The translations under genes were made by a program, and so were the position numbers. Positions 24,384 through 31,107 of a stretch of DNA of 64,000 nt are shown in pieces. The stretch's first letter is position 1; each line of letters begins with the position of its first letter. Location of the stretch: NCBI GenBank assembly GCA_035772405.1, contig JAYKKM010000472.1, positions 1,133,501-1,197,500 of the forward strand. Direction: 5' to 3'. Source of the DNA: Chrysogorgia sp. JL179-B06. Taxonomy: Eukaryota; Cnidaria; Anthozoa; Scleralcyonacea; Chrysogorgiidae. Under the pieces are notes generated by a model. The model made no database searches and was not told the DNA's origin. It saw only the letters and a program-made list of their open reading frames with translations.

Positions 24384-25556
24384 TTACATACACGTTTGTT
24401 CACTAATACTTTTATAAAAAATATCCCAATTCACATTCGGTTCAGTCAGTTCGTCTTCATATATAGGATTTTTTGAAATTAAATTATAATTCAATGTTGT
24501 TTGTATATATTTTCTTATCATAGTAAATAAATCTTTTACTTCATCTTCAATCATTATTACATGTGCAAATATTTTCTCATTATACTTAAATTCTCCCATT
24601 CCCCCATAATTTTTTAATTGTACATCGACAGGATGTAATAGTGGGTTTTCATTTAAATCATAATTACGTTTGTTTAAAATACTTAATTTCAGGGGATCAA
24701 ACTCAAAAAAATAACTTTGACGCGTACAATTTTTATACCGACATTTATCAAAGGATACTTTACCCATTTTTATATAATATATAAAATTCCAAAAATCATA
24801 TCTAATATTTTTTTCAGAAAGACCTTTTTTTTGTCTATTGAGAAATCTTCCCATAGGGTTATGTTCACGACAATAAAATATAAAACATGAAGTGATCATG
24901 ATAATATTTTTAGTTGAACTACAATAAACATAAGAATTGAAAATACTAGGTGCTACCATTAACAAATAAATATTTAAAAAAAGATTAAAATCACCTTTCT
25001 CGCGCTGTATGTGCTTAAATTTGCTTACTAAACTTTCTTTTCCATAACCCAGGGTATAAGATATGTATTTTCTTTCAAAAGTTAGATTTTGTAGAAAATA
25101 TGTATAATGGTACTTATCTTTGGATCTTAAACATTGAAATAAATCTGAGTGGTTTTCAAGGGGTAATACAATAAATAATTCTTTAAAACAATCGGGAAAT
25201 GAAAAAAAACTACAGCATAACGTGTCTGATGATTCAACTAGTAAAGTACGTTGAAAGAGTGTTCTCTTCAAGGAATATTTTCTTTGACTTGCTTGTAAAT
25301 TCGGGATCATATAAGAGAAACGATCTTCTAGGATAAAATAGGATTCCATTCCACGGGTTCCTTTGATTTTTTTCATATTGACTATATAACTTACTTCGTC
25401 GTGGGGGCGAATGTTGTTTTTACATTTCATCATGGGACATGTGACATATTTTCCACGATAATAATCAAATAATCCACATAACCAAAATAAATATCCAATT
25501 TCTCCTTGGTTAAAATATTGAAAATAAAGAACAACTCTTAAAATTGTTTCAATCAT
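24384..25556 (-). CDS. 390-residue paralogue pair, right member, unknown function
   Basis: The product has 390 residues. It is a paralogue of 6031..7200, sharing I-G-x-L-F-x-x-C-x-L-x-D-Y-Y near the start, Q-R-K-Y, N-H-S-D-x-F, G-Y-G-x-x-S, C-F-I-F with H-N-P downstream, and C-x-Y-K-N-C. It also carries a pair C-P-M-M-K-C (about 40-45) that may bind metal with the later cysteines. The two copies are diverged enough to be old. TATA box 31-40 bp upstream. Function unknown. Confidence 0.75.
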   Translation of the reverse strand: MIETILRVVLYFQYFNQGEIGYLFWLCGLFDYYRGKYVTCPMMKCKNNIRPHDEVSYIVNMKKIKGTRGMESYFILEDRFSYMIPNLQASQRKYSLKRTLFQRTLLVESSDTLCCSFFSFPDCFKELFIVLPLENHSDLFQCLRSKDKYHYTYFLQNLTFERKYISYTLGYGKESLVSKFKHIQREKGDFNLFLNIYLLMVAPSIFNSYVYCSSTKNIIMITSCFIFYCREHNPMGRFLNRQKKGLSEKNIRYDFWNFIYYIKMGKVSFDKCRYKNCTRQSYFFEFDPLKLSILNKRNYDLNENPLLHPVDVQLKNYGGMGEFKYNEKIFAHVIMIEDEVKDLFTMIRKYIQTTLNYNLISKNPIYEDELTEPNVNWDIFYKSISEQTCM

Positions 25557-25586
25557 AATGCTGTGATTTTGAAAGATTTTTTACTC

Positions 25587-25596
25587 TTTATATATC
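25587..25596 (-). promoter_or_regulatory. TATA box of the gene starting at 25556
   Basis: TTTATATATC on the plus strand, 31-40 bp before the ATG. Confidence 0.55.
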
Positions 25597-25693
25597 TTTT
25601 CAAATTCAATAAGCTAAATAAACATTAATCTAAATAAAATAAAAAACATTGTGTTTTCTGGTTCATTCTTCAGTTGAATCTCATGCAAGCAAT

Positions 25694-26002
25694 ATGTCAA
25701 AACCCAAACAGTATGATCTTCACTATCTTAAAGAAAATTGTCGAAATCAAATATTTATTGTATGTAAATGTGAACAAATCCTAAATCCATGCTTTCCTAT
25801 GAATCGATTATATATAAATTTGGAAGTTATGGAGTATGTAAAAAATAAAAAGCTTAATTATAAACAATATATAACAACACATGTGGCAGGAGATTGTGGT
25901 ATACATAATTTCATAGATCAAGAAGTGTATATAAATTCTTTTTTTTTAAATAAAAAACGCTTTTCTCGATTTATTTTGAACTGTTTTATTTCAAATATTT
26001 AA
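25694..26002 (+). CDS. Arm-family small protein (subgroup A)
   Basis: The product has 102 residues from the first ATG in frame. Upstream in-frame sequence to 25649 has only a GTG. The layout matches subgroup A: Y-D-L-x-x-L-K segment, strand I-F-I-V-C-K-C, loop, L-Y-I-N-L-E-V strand, I-T-T strand, and a terminal I-D-Q-E-V-Y-I-N strand. It resembles the C-terminal half of the protein at 30266. It converges with and overlaps by 12 bp the gene 25991..26722. Function unknown. Confidence 0.65.
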   Translation: MSKPKQYDLHYLKENCRNQIFIVCKCEQILNPCFPMNRLYINLEVMEYVKNKKLNYKQYITTHVAGDCGIHNFIDQEVYINSFFLNKKRFSRFILNCFISNI

Positions 26003-26722
26003 TTCATTAAAATTACATAATTCCCCACAACAATCTAAATATACATGTTGTTGCAACATAGATTTATCAAAATGTATTTTACTTATTAATGTTACAATAT
26101 AATTTCCATTACTGCTACCATAAATCACATTAAGTAAAGATAATATATTTTCATCTTTAATAAGAACTAAATAAAGCTCTTCACCATCAAAATTTTCACG
26201 AAAATGATAATTTACTAATCTAAATCTTGAATCCTTACATTTACCATACAAAAACGTTTTTGAATAACATGGGATATTATTTATCTCAAAACAATCAAGA
26301 GTCGAAATTAACGTAGGTAATCTCGGTTCTCTATCAATAAATACTACATGTTTTCCCACTAACTGATCATAAAATGACATAGTCCAGCTAAAACCGGTTA
26401 TTAAAAATCTATAATATCTTTTTCCACCATATCGTTTCCGAAATATAGATTGTTCATTTTTATCTTCCACATAAATGTTAAAATATTTATAATCATAATC
26501 AGCACATCTAAACTGATAGGGATGCTCTCTCCATTCCAAAAAATAAAACGTTGAATCGCGTGTTTTTTCTATCAAACAATTCAGCATGTAATAAATATTG
26601 AATGTCGGGGTAAAGAATTTCATCAAAATCACGCTCTCGTACAGCCATTTAAATCTTTTTAAAAAAAGCGTCTTTTCTTCTATTCGTCTATTTCCACAGA
26701 AACATTCACTGTATATTTCCAC
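25991..26722 (-). CDS. Two-domain arm-family protein (subgroup B)
   Basis: The product has 243 residues and appears to contain two tandem copies of the arm-family fold. The first is at about 50-130 (F-Y-F-L-E-W to L-V-G-K-H-V-V-F-I-D). The second is at about 140-235 (F-L-Y-G-K-C-K-D-S-x-F to Q-H-V-Y-L-D). The second copy resembles the left-arm protein 2722..3072. It overlaps the upstream zinc-motif gene by 43 bp, so they may share a transcript. No known domain was recognised. Confidence 0.7.
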   Translation of the reverse strand: MEIYSECFCGNRRIEEKTLFLKRFKWLYESVILMKFFTPTFNIYYMLNCLIEKTRDSTFYFLEWREHPYQFRCADYDYKYFNIYVEDKNEQSIFRKRYGGKRYYRFLITGFSWTMSFYDQLVGKHVVFIDREPRLPTLISTLDCFEINNIPCYSKTFLYGKCKDSRFRLVNYHFRENFDGEELYLVLIKDENILSLLNVIYGSSNGNYIVTLISKIHFDKSMLQQHVYLDCCGELCNFNELNI

Positions 26723-26889
26723 CGTATATTTAACTTGTTTAACACCCGACGTTTAAAACTGTTTAGTCTTGAAAGTTTTAATTCATCTGGATGAATCGGA
26801 CACGGGTGTTTGTTAATACATCTTCCACATGGATGTTTGTTATAATATAATCTTTCAAATCGTTCATCTGCTGTTTCTTTACGTTCCAT
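26680..26889 (-). CDS. Small Cys-rich protein, zinc-motif pair member 1
   Basis: The product has 69 residues. After a charged start it has H-P-C-G-R-C-I-N-K-H-P-C-P, matching the C-G-x-C..C pattern of the neighbour at 26976..27152. The remainder is basic (S-F-K-R-R-V). It may bind zinc. TATA box at 26931-26940, 42-51 bp upstream. Confidence 0.65.
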   Translation of the reverse strand: MERKETADERFERLYYNKHPCGRCINKHPCPIHPDELKLSRLNSFKRRVLNKLNIRWKYTVNVSVEIDE

Positions 26890-26930
26890 TGTCTAACAAA
26901 TATATAAACAATTATTATTTTTTTTACTCT

Positions 26931-26940
26931 TATTTATACT
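26931..26940 (-). promoter_or_regulatory. TATA box of the gene starting at 26889
   Basis: TATTTATACT on the plus strand, 42-51 bp before the ATG. Confidence 0.45.
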
Positions 26941-26975
26941 GTTTCTTTTTTTATGGATTTTCTTCTTAAAATCTT

Positions 26976-27152
26976 TTAACACCATATCTTCTTTAACAAC
27001 CATCTCTTTAATCTACAACAACGTTTTTGTTTTGGATCTTTCTGCACCATATAATTCGCACACACTTCCCCACACATATTTCCGTTAAGACATTGTCCAC
27101 AGGGATATTTTGAATAGAATAATCTATTATATCGTGCATCCACGGTTTCCAT
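26976..27152 (-). CDS. Small Cys-rich protein, zinc-motif pair member 2
   Basis: The product has 58 residues. It is a paralogue of 26680..26889: both have R-x-x-R-L-F/Y-Y followed by K-Y/H-P-C-G-Q/R-C and further cysteines. Here C-G-E-V-C follows, and the end is K-R-C-C-R-L-K-R. Probably zinc-binding and nucleic-acid- or protein-binding. TATA box 34-43 bp upstream. Confidence 0.6.
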   Translation of the reverse strand: METVDARYNRLFYSKYPCGQCLNGNMCGEVCANYMVQKDPKQKRCCRLKRWLLKKIWC

Positions 27153-27185
27153 GATATTTTTGTAAAAACCATTGTATTACATTTT

Positions 27186-27195
27186 TATTTATATC
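27186..27195 (-). promoter_or_regulatory. TATA box of the gene starting at 27152
   Basis: TATTTATATC on the plus strand, 34-43 bp before the ATG. Confidence 0.45.
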
Positions 27196-27276
27196 CTACT
27201 AAAAATTCTTTTTTATTTTAGAATATCTGTCTTTTTTAATTTTGATTTTTCTTTTTATATTTTTTTTTATAAAAAA

Positions 27277-27287
27277 TTATATATAAA
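27277..27287 (+). promoter_or_regulatory. TATA box of the gene starting at 27321
   Basis: TTATATATAAA, 34-44 bp before the ATG at 27321. A short upstream ATG frame (27301-27324) overlaps the start and may dampen translation. Confidence 0.6.
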
Positions 27288-27320
27288 CGCGTTACCCACC
27301 ATGTTAAACGTTATTTGTGA

Positions 27321-27749
27321 ATGATGTCGAATTCACATGTACGCTATCGTGATTGTGATGAACATACCGGTAGACGTTATCAAAGAATAATTGCTGATGC
27401 CTTTAACCCGTACAAAATTGAAGATGAAAGTAACTATTATCCAAGTCGTTTTCTAGCCAAAGAATTACACCACTTTACCTATGTTGTAAAGAAATGTCAA
27501 CCAACGGTATTATGCGAATGTATTGAAGATATACCCTATGAAGATATACCCTCAACGCCTCAAACATATTACCTAGCTCTGGCAGTTAAAAAGAAACATG
27601 AATATGAAAATGATGAATGGAATTGTTCATGTCTGGGTGAAAACATAACAACAATTGTTGACTATGATGCTTCTGATCTTTTACAAAAAGAAATTACACT
27701 AATAATAGATTCTAATAATTTCATGAAAGCTGTAGCATATACTCAATAA
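27321..27749 (+). CDS. Arm-family small protein (subgroup A)
   Basis: The product has 142 residues. Subgroup A layout: F-L-A-K-E-L-H-H-F-T-Y-V-V-K-K-C-Q-P, loop with C-E-C, Y-L-A-L strand, a loop, then D-L-L-Q-K-E-I-T-L-I. The first 40 residues are an extra charged head. The stop codon lies inside an AATAAA signal (27745-27750). Function unknown. Confidence 0.75.
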   Translation: MMSNSHVRYRDCDEHTGRRYQRIIADAFNPYKIEDESNYYPSRFLAKELHHFTYVVKKCQPTVLCECIEDIPYEDIPSTPQTYYLALAVKKKHEYENDEWNCSCLGENITTIVDYDASDLLQKEITLIIDSNNFMKAVAYTQ

Positions 27750-27750
27750 A
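27745..27750 (+). terminator. Poly(A) signal containing the stop codon
   Basis: AATAAA includes the TAA stop at 27747-27749. Confidence 0.45.
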
Positions 27751-27781
27751 AACTTTTTTTTAAAAAAATTCGTGTTTTTTA

Positions 27782-27793
27782 TTTATATATAAG
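27782..27793 (+). promoter_or_regulatory. TATA box of the gene starting at 27828
   Basis: TTTATATATAAG, 35-46 bp before the ATG. Confidence 0.6.
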
Positions 27794-27827
27794 ATTACAT
27801 ATTTGATTTAATCATAGTGATAACAAG

Positions 27828-28169
27828 ATGAATCAAGAACAAGATCTCGTGACCTGTGTCAATTATAGGGGTGTAGCATATTATGACGATACTCCTCGTT
27901 ATTATTCATGTCATTTTCTTCAAAAACATTTTCCTAACTATACATATTTGGTAGAGGATTGTAAACCTGCTATACTATGTAAAGAATGTAATCCCCCATT
28001 TTGTTCTCCACCTCAAGTCTACGAACTAACTCTGAAAATTCAGGGATTACTTGAAGAGAAGGGAATAACCCTAAAAACAATTCTTGAAACTAAAAGTGAT
28101 CATCTCGTGTATAAAACAATTAAACTAATAAATGGTAACTCAATAATTCCACAACAAATTAATTTGTAA
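27828..28169 (+). CDS. Arm-family small protein (subgroup A)
   Basis: The product has 113 residues. It has the clearest version of the subgroup A pattern: Y-Y-S-C-H-F-L-Q-K-H-F-P-N-Y-T-Y-L-V-E-D-C-K-P, then C-K-E-C, Y-E-L-T-L-K, T-L-K-T-I-L, H-L-V-Y-K-T-I-K-L-I. It is very similar in layout to 29263..29619. The V-E-D-C-K-P block is shared exactly with that gene. Function unknown. Confidence 0.78.
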   Translation: MNQEQDLVTCVNYRGVAYYDDTPRYYSCHFLQKHFPNYTYLVEDCKPAILCKECNPPFCSPPQVYELTLKIQGLLEEKGITLKTILETKSDHLVYKTIKLINGNSIIPQQINL

Positions 28170-28253
28170 ACATATTTATTCTTGTAATAAAATTTTTACA
28201 CAAAAATAAAAACTCGATATTCTGTTTCTAAAAGGTTTTTTATTTTAAAAACA

Positions 28254-28667
28254 TTACAAAGATAAATATATTTGTTTCCCTCTACCCCTATGGTTAATGA
28301 AATTGTAGGGTTTAATGTTTAATATAGGTGTTTGAGTTTTTGCTAATTTTACATTATCATTATTAATATTTATATATTTTCCCTTCAATGATAATAAGAT
28401 GGTTTGTAATTTTTCCTCCGGAACTCCAAACGCGTCTACTATCATCAATTTGAAATATCGAGGTCCTTGCCAATCTTTCAGATATAAATAATATCCATAT
28501 CTTAACAACGAGGGAATCACAGGTTCATAATTTACTAATTGTATGGGTTGAGCATGATAATAAAATGTAAGATAAGCATGAGATTCACACTCTCCAAAAT
28601 CAATCATTGAACGCAACCACATGTTTTGAAAAAATATATTTGATATCCTGTTTATATAGTTTTGCAA
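28254..28667 (-). CDS. Arm-family small protein (diverged)
   Basis: The product has 137 residues. P-S-L-L-R-Y-G-Y-Y-L-Y-L-K-D-W, Y-F-K-L-M-I-V strand, L-Q-T-I-L-L-S-L-K-G-K-Y-I-N-I segment and a basic tail (H-R-G-R-G-K). The order resembles the arm family but is diverged. It is minus-strand, divergent from 28735. Function unknown. Confidence 0.6.
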   Translation of the reverse strand: MQNYINRISNIFFQNMWLRSMIDFGECESHAYLTFYYHAQPIQLVNYEPVIPSLLRYGYYLYLKDWQGPRYFKLMIVDAFGVPEEKLQTILLSLKGKYININNDNVKLAKTQTPILNIKPYNFINHRGRGKQIYLSL

Positions 28668-28693
28668 AAAATCTATAAAAGTAGGTTGTCAAA

Positions 28694-28701
28694 CTATAAA
28701 A
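28694..28701 (+). promoter_or_regulatory. TATA box of the gene starting at 28735
   Basis: CTATAAAA, 34-41 bp before the ATG. Confidence 0.5.
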
Positions 28702-28734
28702 TTTTCACAAAACGTTCAAAAAAATATTGTCAAG

Positions 28735-28938
28735 ATGGTCTATTGCAGTTTCTGTTGTTGTGAAGTGAATTCCTTCTATCATTTTTTCATGCATTACAGA
28801 TGTAAAGAATGCTTTGTAAACCATCATTATTGTTATCCTTGTAAACAGAATTACTCACGACTTATCTATAGTAGAATAGTTGATCTATGTGAATGTGATG
28901 ATAGAATACAAAGATGGAAAAAAACTTATTTGGATTAA
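28735..28938 (+). CDS. Small Cys/His-rich zinc-binding protein
   Basis: The product has 67 residues. C-S-F-C-C-C, H-F-F-M-H, C-K-E-C, H-H-Y-C-Y-P-C and a late C-E-C give up to ten potential metal ligands. The spacing C-x2-C, H-x3-H, C-x2-C, C-x2-C recalls small zinc-ribbon or RING-like modules but is not a clear match to any. Stop codon overlaps AATAAA. Function unknown. Confidence 0.65.
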   Translation: MVYCSFCCCEVNSFYHFFMHYRCKECFVNHHYCYPCKQNYSRLIYSRIVDLCECDDRIQRWKKTYLD

Positions 28939-28942
28939 TAAA
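28937..28942 (+). terminator. Poly(A) signal overlapping the stop codon
   Basis: AATAAA begins inside the TAA stop at 28936-28938. Confidence 0.45.
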
Positions 28943-28964
28943 ATTTTTTTTTAAAATACATTGT

Positions 28965-29114
28965 CTACCATTTCCAAAATTCATAAAACTTATGATTATA
29001 ATTCGGATGATCTTTTTTCCATCCTCCTTTTTGAATTTTTTTAGAACGTCGTCGTTTTCGTATTCGTTTTTTTATTTTCGCTTTTTTTATACATCTCCTA
29101 CTCCTACACTTCAT
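28965..29114 (-). CDS. Small basic protein with Q-K-G-G, probable core protein
   Basis: The product has 49 residues. A run of R/K with C-R-S-R-R-C, then K-R-R-R-S-K-K-I-Q-K-G-G-W and a short aromatic tail. The I-Q-K-G-G-W motif matches those in the proteins at 10145, 16355 and 19955, so it is probably another substrate of the adenain-type protease. It is placed in the right arm, apart from the late block. Too short for standard ORF cut-offs. Confidence 0.55.
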   Translation of the reverse strand: MKCRSRRCIKKAKIKKRIRKRRRSKKIQKGGWKKDHPNYNHKFYEFWKW

Positions 29115-29219
29115 TTTTTTTATGTTAACTGAAGTACGACAAGCAATGGTTTAAAAAAAGAAAAAACCGTCTATTTATACTGTTCTGTTTTTTGATTTTT
29201 TTAATATCTTTTTCTGAGA

Positions 29220-29227
29220 CATATAAG
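29220..29227 (+). promoter_or_regulatory. TATA box of the gene starting at 29263
   Basis: CATATAAG, 36-43 bp before the ATG. Confidence 0.5.
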
Positions 29228-29262
29228 ATTAAACTAAAAAAAACTTTATCATTACTGAAACA

Positions 29263-29619
29263 ATGTCCGTATTACGTTATATTAGTATATGTAGGAAAAG
29301 TATAACTTTTTTTGACAACTCCACAGATACTGTTCAGTGCTATTTATCATGTGAATCTCTTCTTAAAGAATATCCTGAATATATATATTTTGTAGAGGAT
29401 TGCAAACCTGTTACAATAATTAAAACAAAACAATGTTCTGTAAAAAAAATAAATGGTGTGGAACAACACCCGTATGAAGTAACCCTGAAAGTTATCCATC
29501 ATGGAGAACCTGGAAAAACACTAAAAATATTATCAGAGGAAGATGTTCCTCATCTTTTACATAAAAATGTTAAGTTTATAAAAAATGACCAAGACATAAT
29601 AATTCCTTCTCTTGTATAA
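29263..29619 (+). CDS. Arm-family small protein (subgroup A)
   Basis: The product has 118 residues. L-L-K-E-Y-P-E-Y-I-Y-F-V-E-D-C-K-P, then Y-E-V-T-L-K-V, T-L-K-I-L, D-V-P-H-L-L-H-K-N-V-K-F-I. It closely parallels 27828..28169. Function unknown. Confidence 0.78.
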   Translation: MSVLRYISICRKSITFFDNSTDTVQCYLSCESLLKEYPEYIYFVEDCKPVTIIKTKQCSVKKINGVEQHPYEVTLKVIHHGEPGKTLKILSEEDVPHLLHKNVKFIKNDQDIIIPSLV

Positions 29620-29666
29620 ATTTATTTAATAAAACATGTTATTTTTTATTACATGAATTTCTTTCT

Positions 29667-30104
29667 TTACTCTAAAAGTTTTTTTCTTTTTTGTCGATGC
29701 TGGCTCTTATAATAAGCTAATTTATAGATTCTTTCACTATCCCATAATTTCCCCATTTTACCCTGACGTTTTCCATATCGATATAACGTGGACGGATCAT
29801 ATAGTCTACCTTTAAAATGGTAGAAATCATCAGCATAAGAACGAAGGATTTCTCCTCCATATGGAAGCCAATCAAAAATATCACCTCTTGCTTCTTTGAG
29901 ATAAACAACCCCTTGAAGAAATCCAATTTCTTTATCTTTTACAATTTCACGACTACATTCAAAAAACGATATTTCATTTAATTTAAGACAATTCTGTGGA
30001 GTGTGAATTAATTTCGCTGCCTCTATCATTTTTTCAGCATTTTCTTGATTACGCATTTGAAATGACCAAATCTTTCGCGACGGTATATACCCCATCTTCA
30101 ACAA
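29667..30104 (-). CDS. Unknown protein, possibly related to CRESS/HUH Rep
   Basis: The product has 145 residues. I-W-S-F-Q-M-R-N-Q near the start, E-I-G-F-L-Q-G-V-V-Y-L-K-E in the middle and L-Y-R-Y-G-K-R-Q-G-K-M-G near the end fall in the order of motifs I (F-T-x-N-N), II (H-L-Q-G) and III (Y-x-x-K) of Rep endonucleases from small circular DNA viruses. The motif II His is replaced by Phe-Leu-Gln-Gly, so the nuclease would be inactive or the resemblance is by chance. TATA box 32-41 bp upstream. Confidence 0.35.
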   Translation of the reverse strand: MLKMGYIPSRKIWSFQMRNQENAEKMIEAAKLIHTPQNCLKLNEISFFECSREIVKDKEIGFLQGVVYLKEARGDIFDWLPYGGEILRSYADDFYHFKGRLYDPSTLYRYGKRQGKMGKLWDSERIYKLAYYKSQHRQKRKKLLE

Positions 30105-30135
30105 AATAACTGACCATTTTTTTTATGATATCGTT

Positions 30136-30145
30136 TTTTATACCC
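30136..30145 (-). promoter_or_regulatory. TATA box of the gene starting at 30104
   Basis: GGGTATAAAA on the gene strand, 32-41 bp before the ATG. Confidence 0.5.
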
Positions 30146-30265
30146 TAGGTTTTGTAGAAATGAAATAAAATTTTTCTCAAAAAACTTTCATATAAATAAG
30201 CTGAAACTTTTCTTTTTCATTTATACGTAAAACATTGTCCCCCTACAAACTTAGTTTAAGAAAAA

Positions 30266-30778
30266 ATGGCTACGAAAGAAGAAATAACGAATGAAGCTTC
30301 CTATGGAGAACCCCTACCCCTGAATGGTTCCCCTCTCATATGGGATTACAACGATAAAGGAGAAGGATACGCGTACGGTGTACGTGTACGGGATACGGAT
30401 ACGTCGAAAGTGTTTAATTTCGAAGACTTTAAACCCGTCAAACCTATTCAGGATAATGGTGATTCTGATAGTGATGATAGTTTGAAAGCATTTTTGGGGA
30501 TTGACGATGTAAAGGAGGAACAAGTATTTAATAGAAACAACATTAAAAAAAAAGTATATACCCGTTGTGATATTAATTCTCTTCGACAGAATTTTCCAAA
30601 TCAAAAATATATTTTACAACACTGTATATACTTTCCCTCGGGTAATCTATCCAGGTATAAATTATATTTAGAAGTGGTAGATGAGGGAATTCTTTGTCAG
30701 CATAAATATCTAACAACAATTATGATAACTGATGATTCCATACTTAGTTCCATTAATAAAGAAATGTATTTAGATTAA
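30266..30778 (+). CDS. Arm-family protein with an acidic N-terminal extension
   Basis: The product has 170 residues. Residues 1-90 are a charged, Asp/Ser-rich head (D-S-D-S-D-D-S). Residues 92-170 have the subgroup A fold: D-I-N-S-L-R-Q-N-F-P-N-Q-K-Y-I-L-Q-H-C, Y-K-L-Y-L-E-V-V, T-T-I-M-I, I-N-K-E-M-Y-L-D. TATAAATA at 30191 is 67-75 bp upstream and a weaker TTATAC at 30221 is 40 bp upstream. The stop overlaps AATAAA. It is the outermost confident gene of the right arm. Confidence 0.75.
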   Translation: MATKEEITNEASYGEPLPLNGSPLIWDYNDKGEGYAYGVRVRDTDTSKVFNFEDFKPVKPIQDNGDSDSDDSLKAFLGIDDVKEEQVFNRNNIKKKVYTRCDINSLRQNFPNQKYILQHCIYFPSGNLSRYKLYLEVVDEGILCQHKYLTTIMITDDSILSSINKEMYLD

Positions 30779-30783
30779 ATAAA
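30778..30783 (+). terminator. Poly(A) signal overlapping the stop codon
   Basis: AATAAA begins at the last base of the TAA stop. Confidence 0.45.
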
Positions 30784-30805
30784 AACAATAAAAAGATTTG
30801 TTTTT

Positions 30806-31000
30806 TCAAAAAAAAGTTATTTTATTGTGTGTTAAAGTACATTTTATTTTTTTTTTAAATATATCTATTTGAAAAACACCAAATATCCTTCGATCATCTT
30901 GTTGTTGTTTTTTTTCAAACGTTCGTGGAGATATTTCGTAATGTAAAAGTTGAATCAAAATATACTTGTTCTTGCAAATTGATTGCGGTATTTCGATCAA
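30806..31000 (-). CDS. Doubtful 64-residue ORF at the right edge of the element
   Basis: An ATG frame rich in Lys, Gln and Ile. It is close to the place where composition changes to host DNA. No family match, and it may be a remnant or chance. Confidence 0.25.
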   Translation of the reverse strand: MIEIPQSICKNKYILIQLLHYEISPRTFEKKQQQDDRRIFGVFQIDIFKKKIKCTLTHNKITFF

Positions 31001-31107
31001 CTATTGCAAGCATGTTATTTAGCATGTTATATGCATGTTATTATATTTCATACATAAAGACTACTAGTACAAAACAAAGATGGCGGATATCATTGACTAC
31101 ATTTTTG

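Noticed and set aside
24384..25556. Link of the 390-residue pair to inhibitor-of-apoptosis or F-box proteins
   Set aside because: The few cysteines and the N-terminal helices do not form a BIR, RING or F-box pattern.
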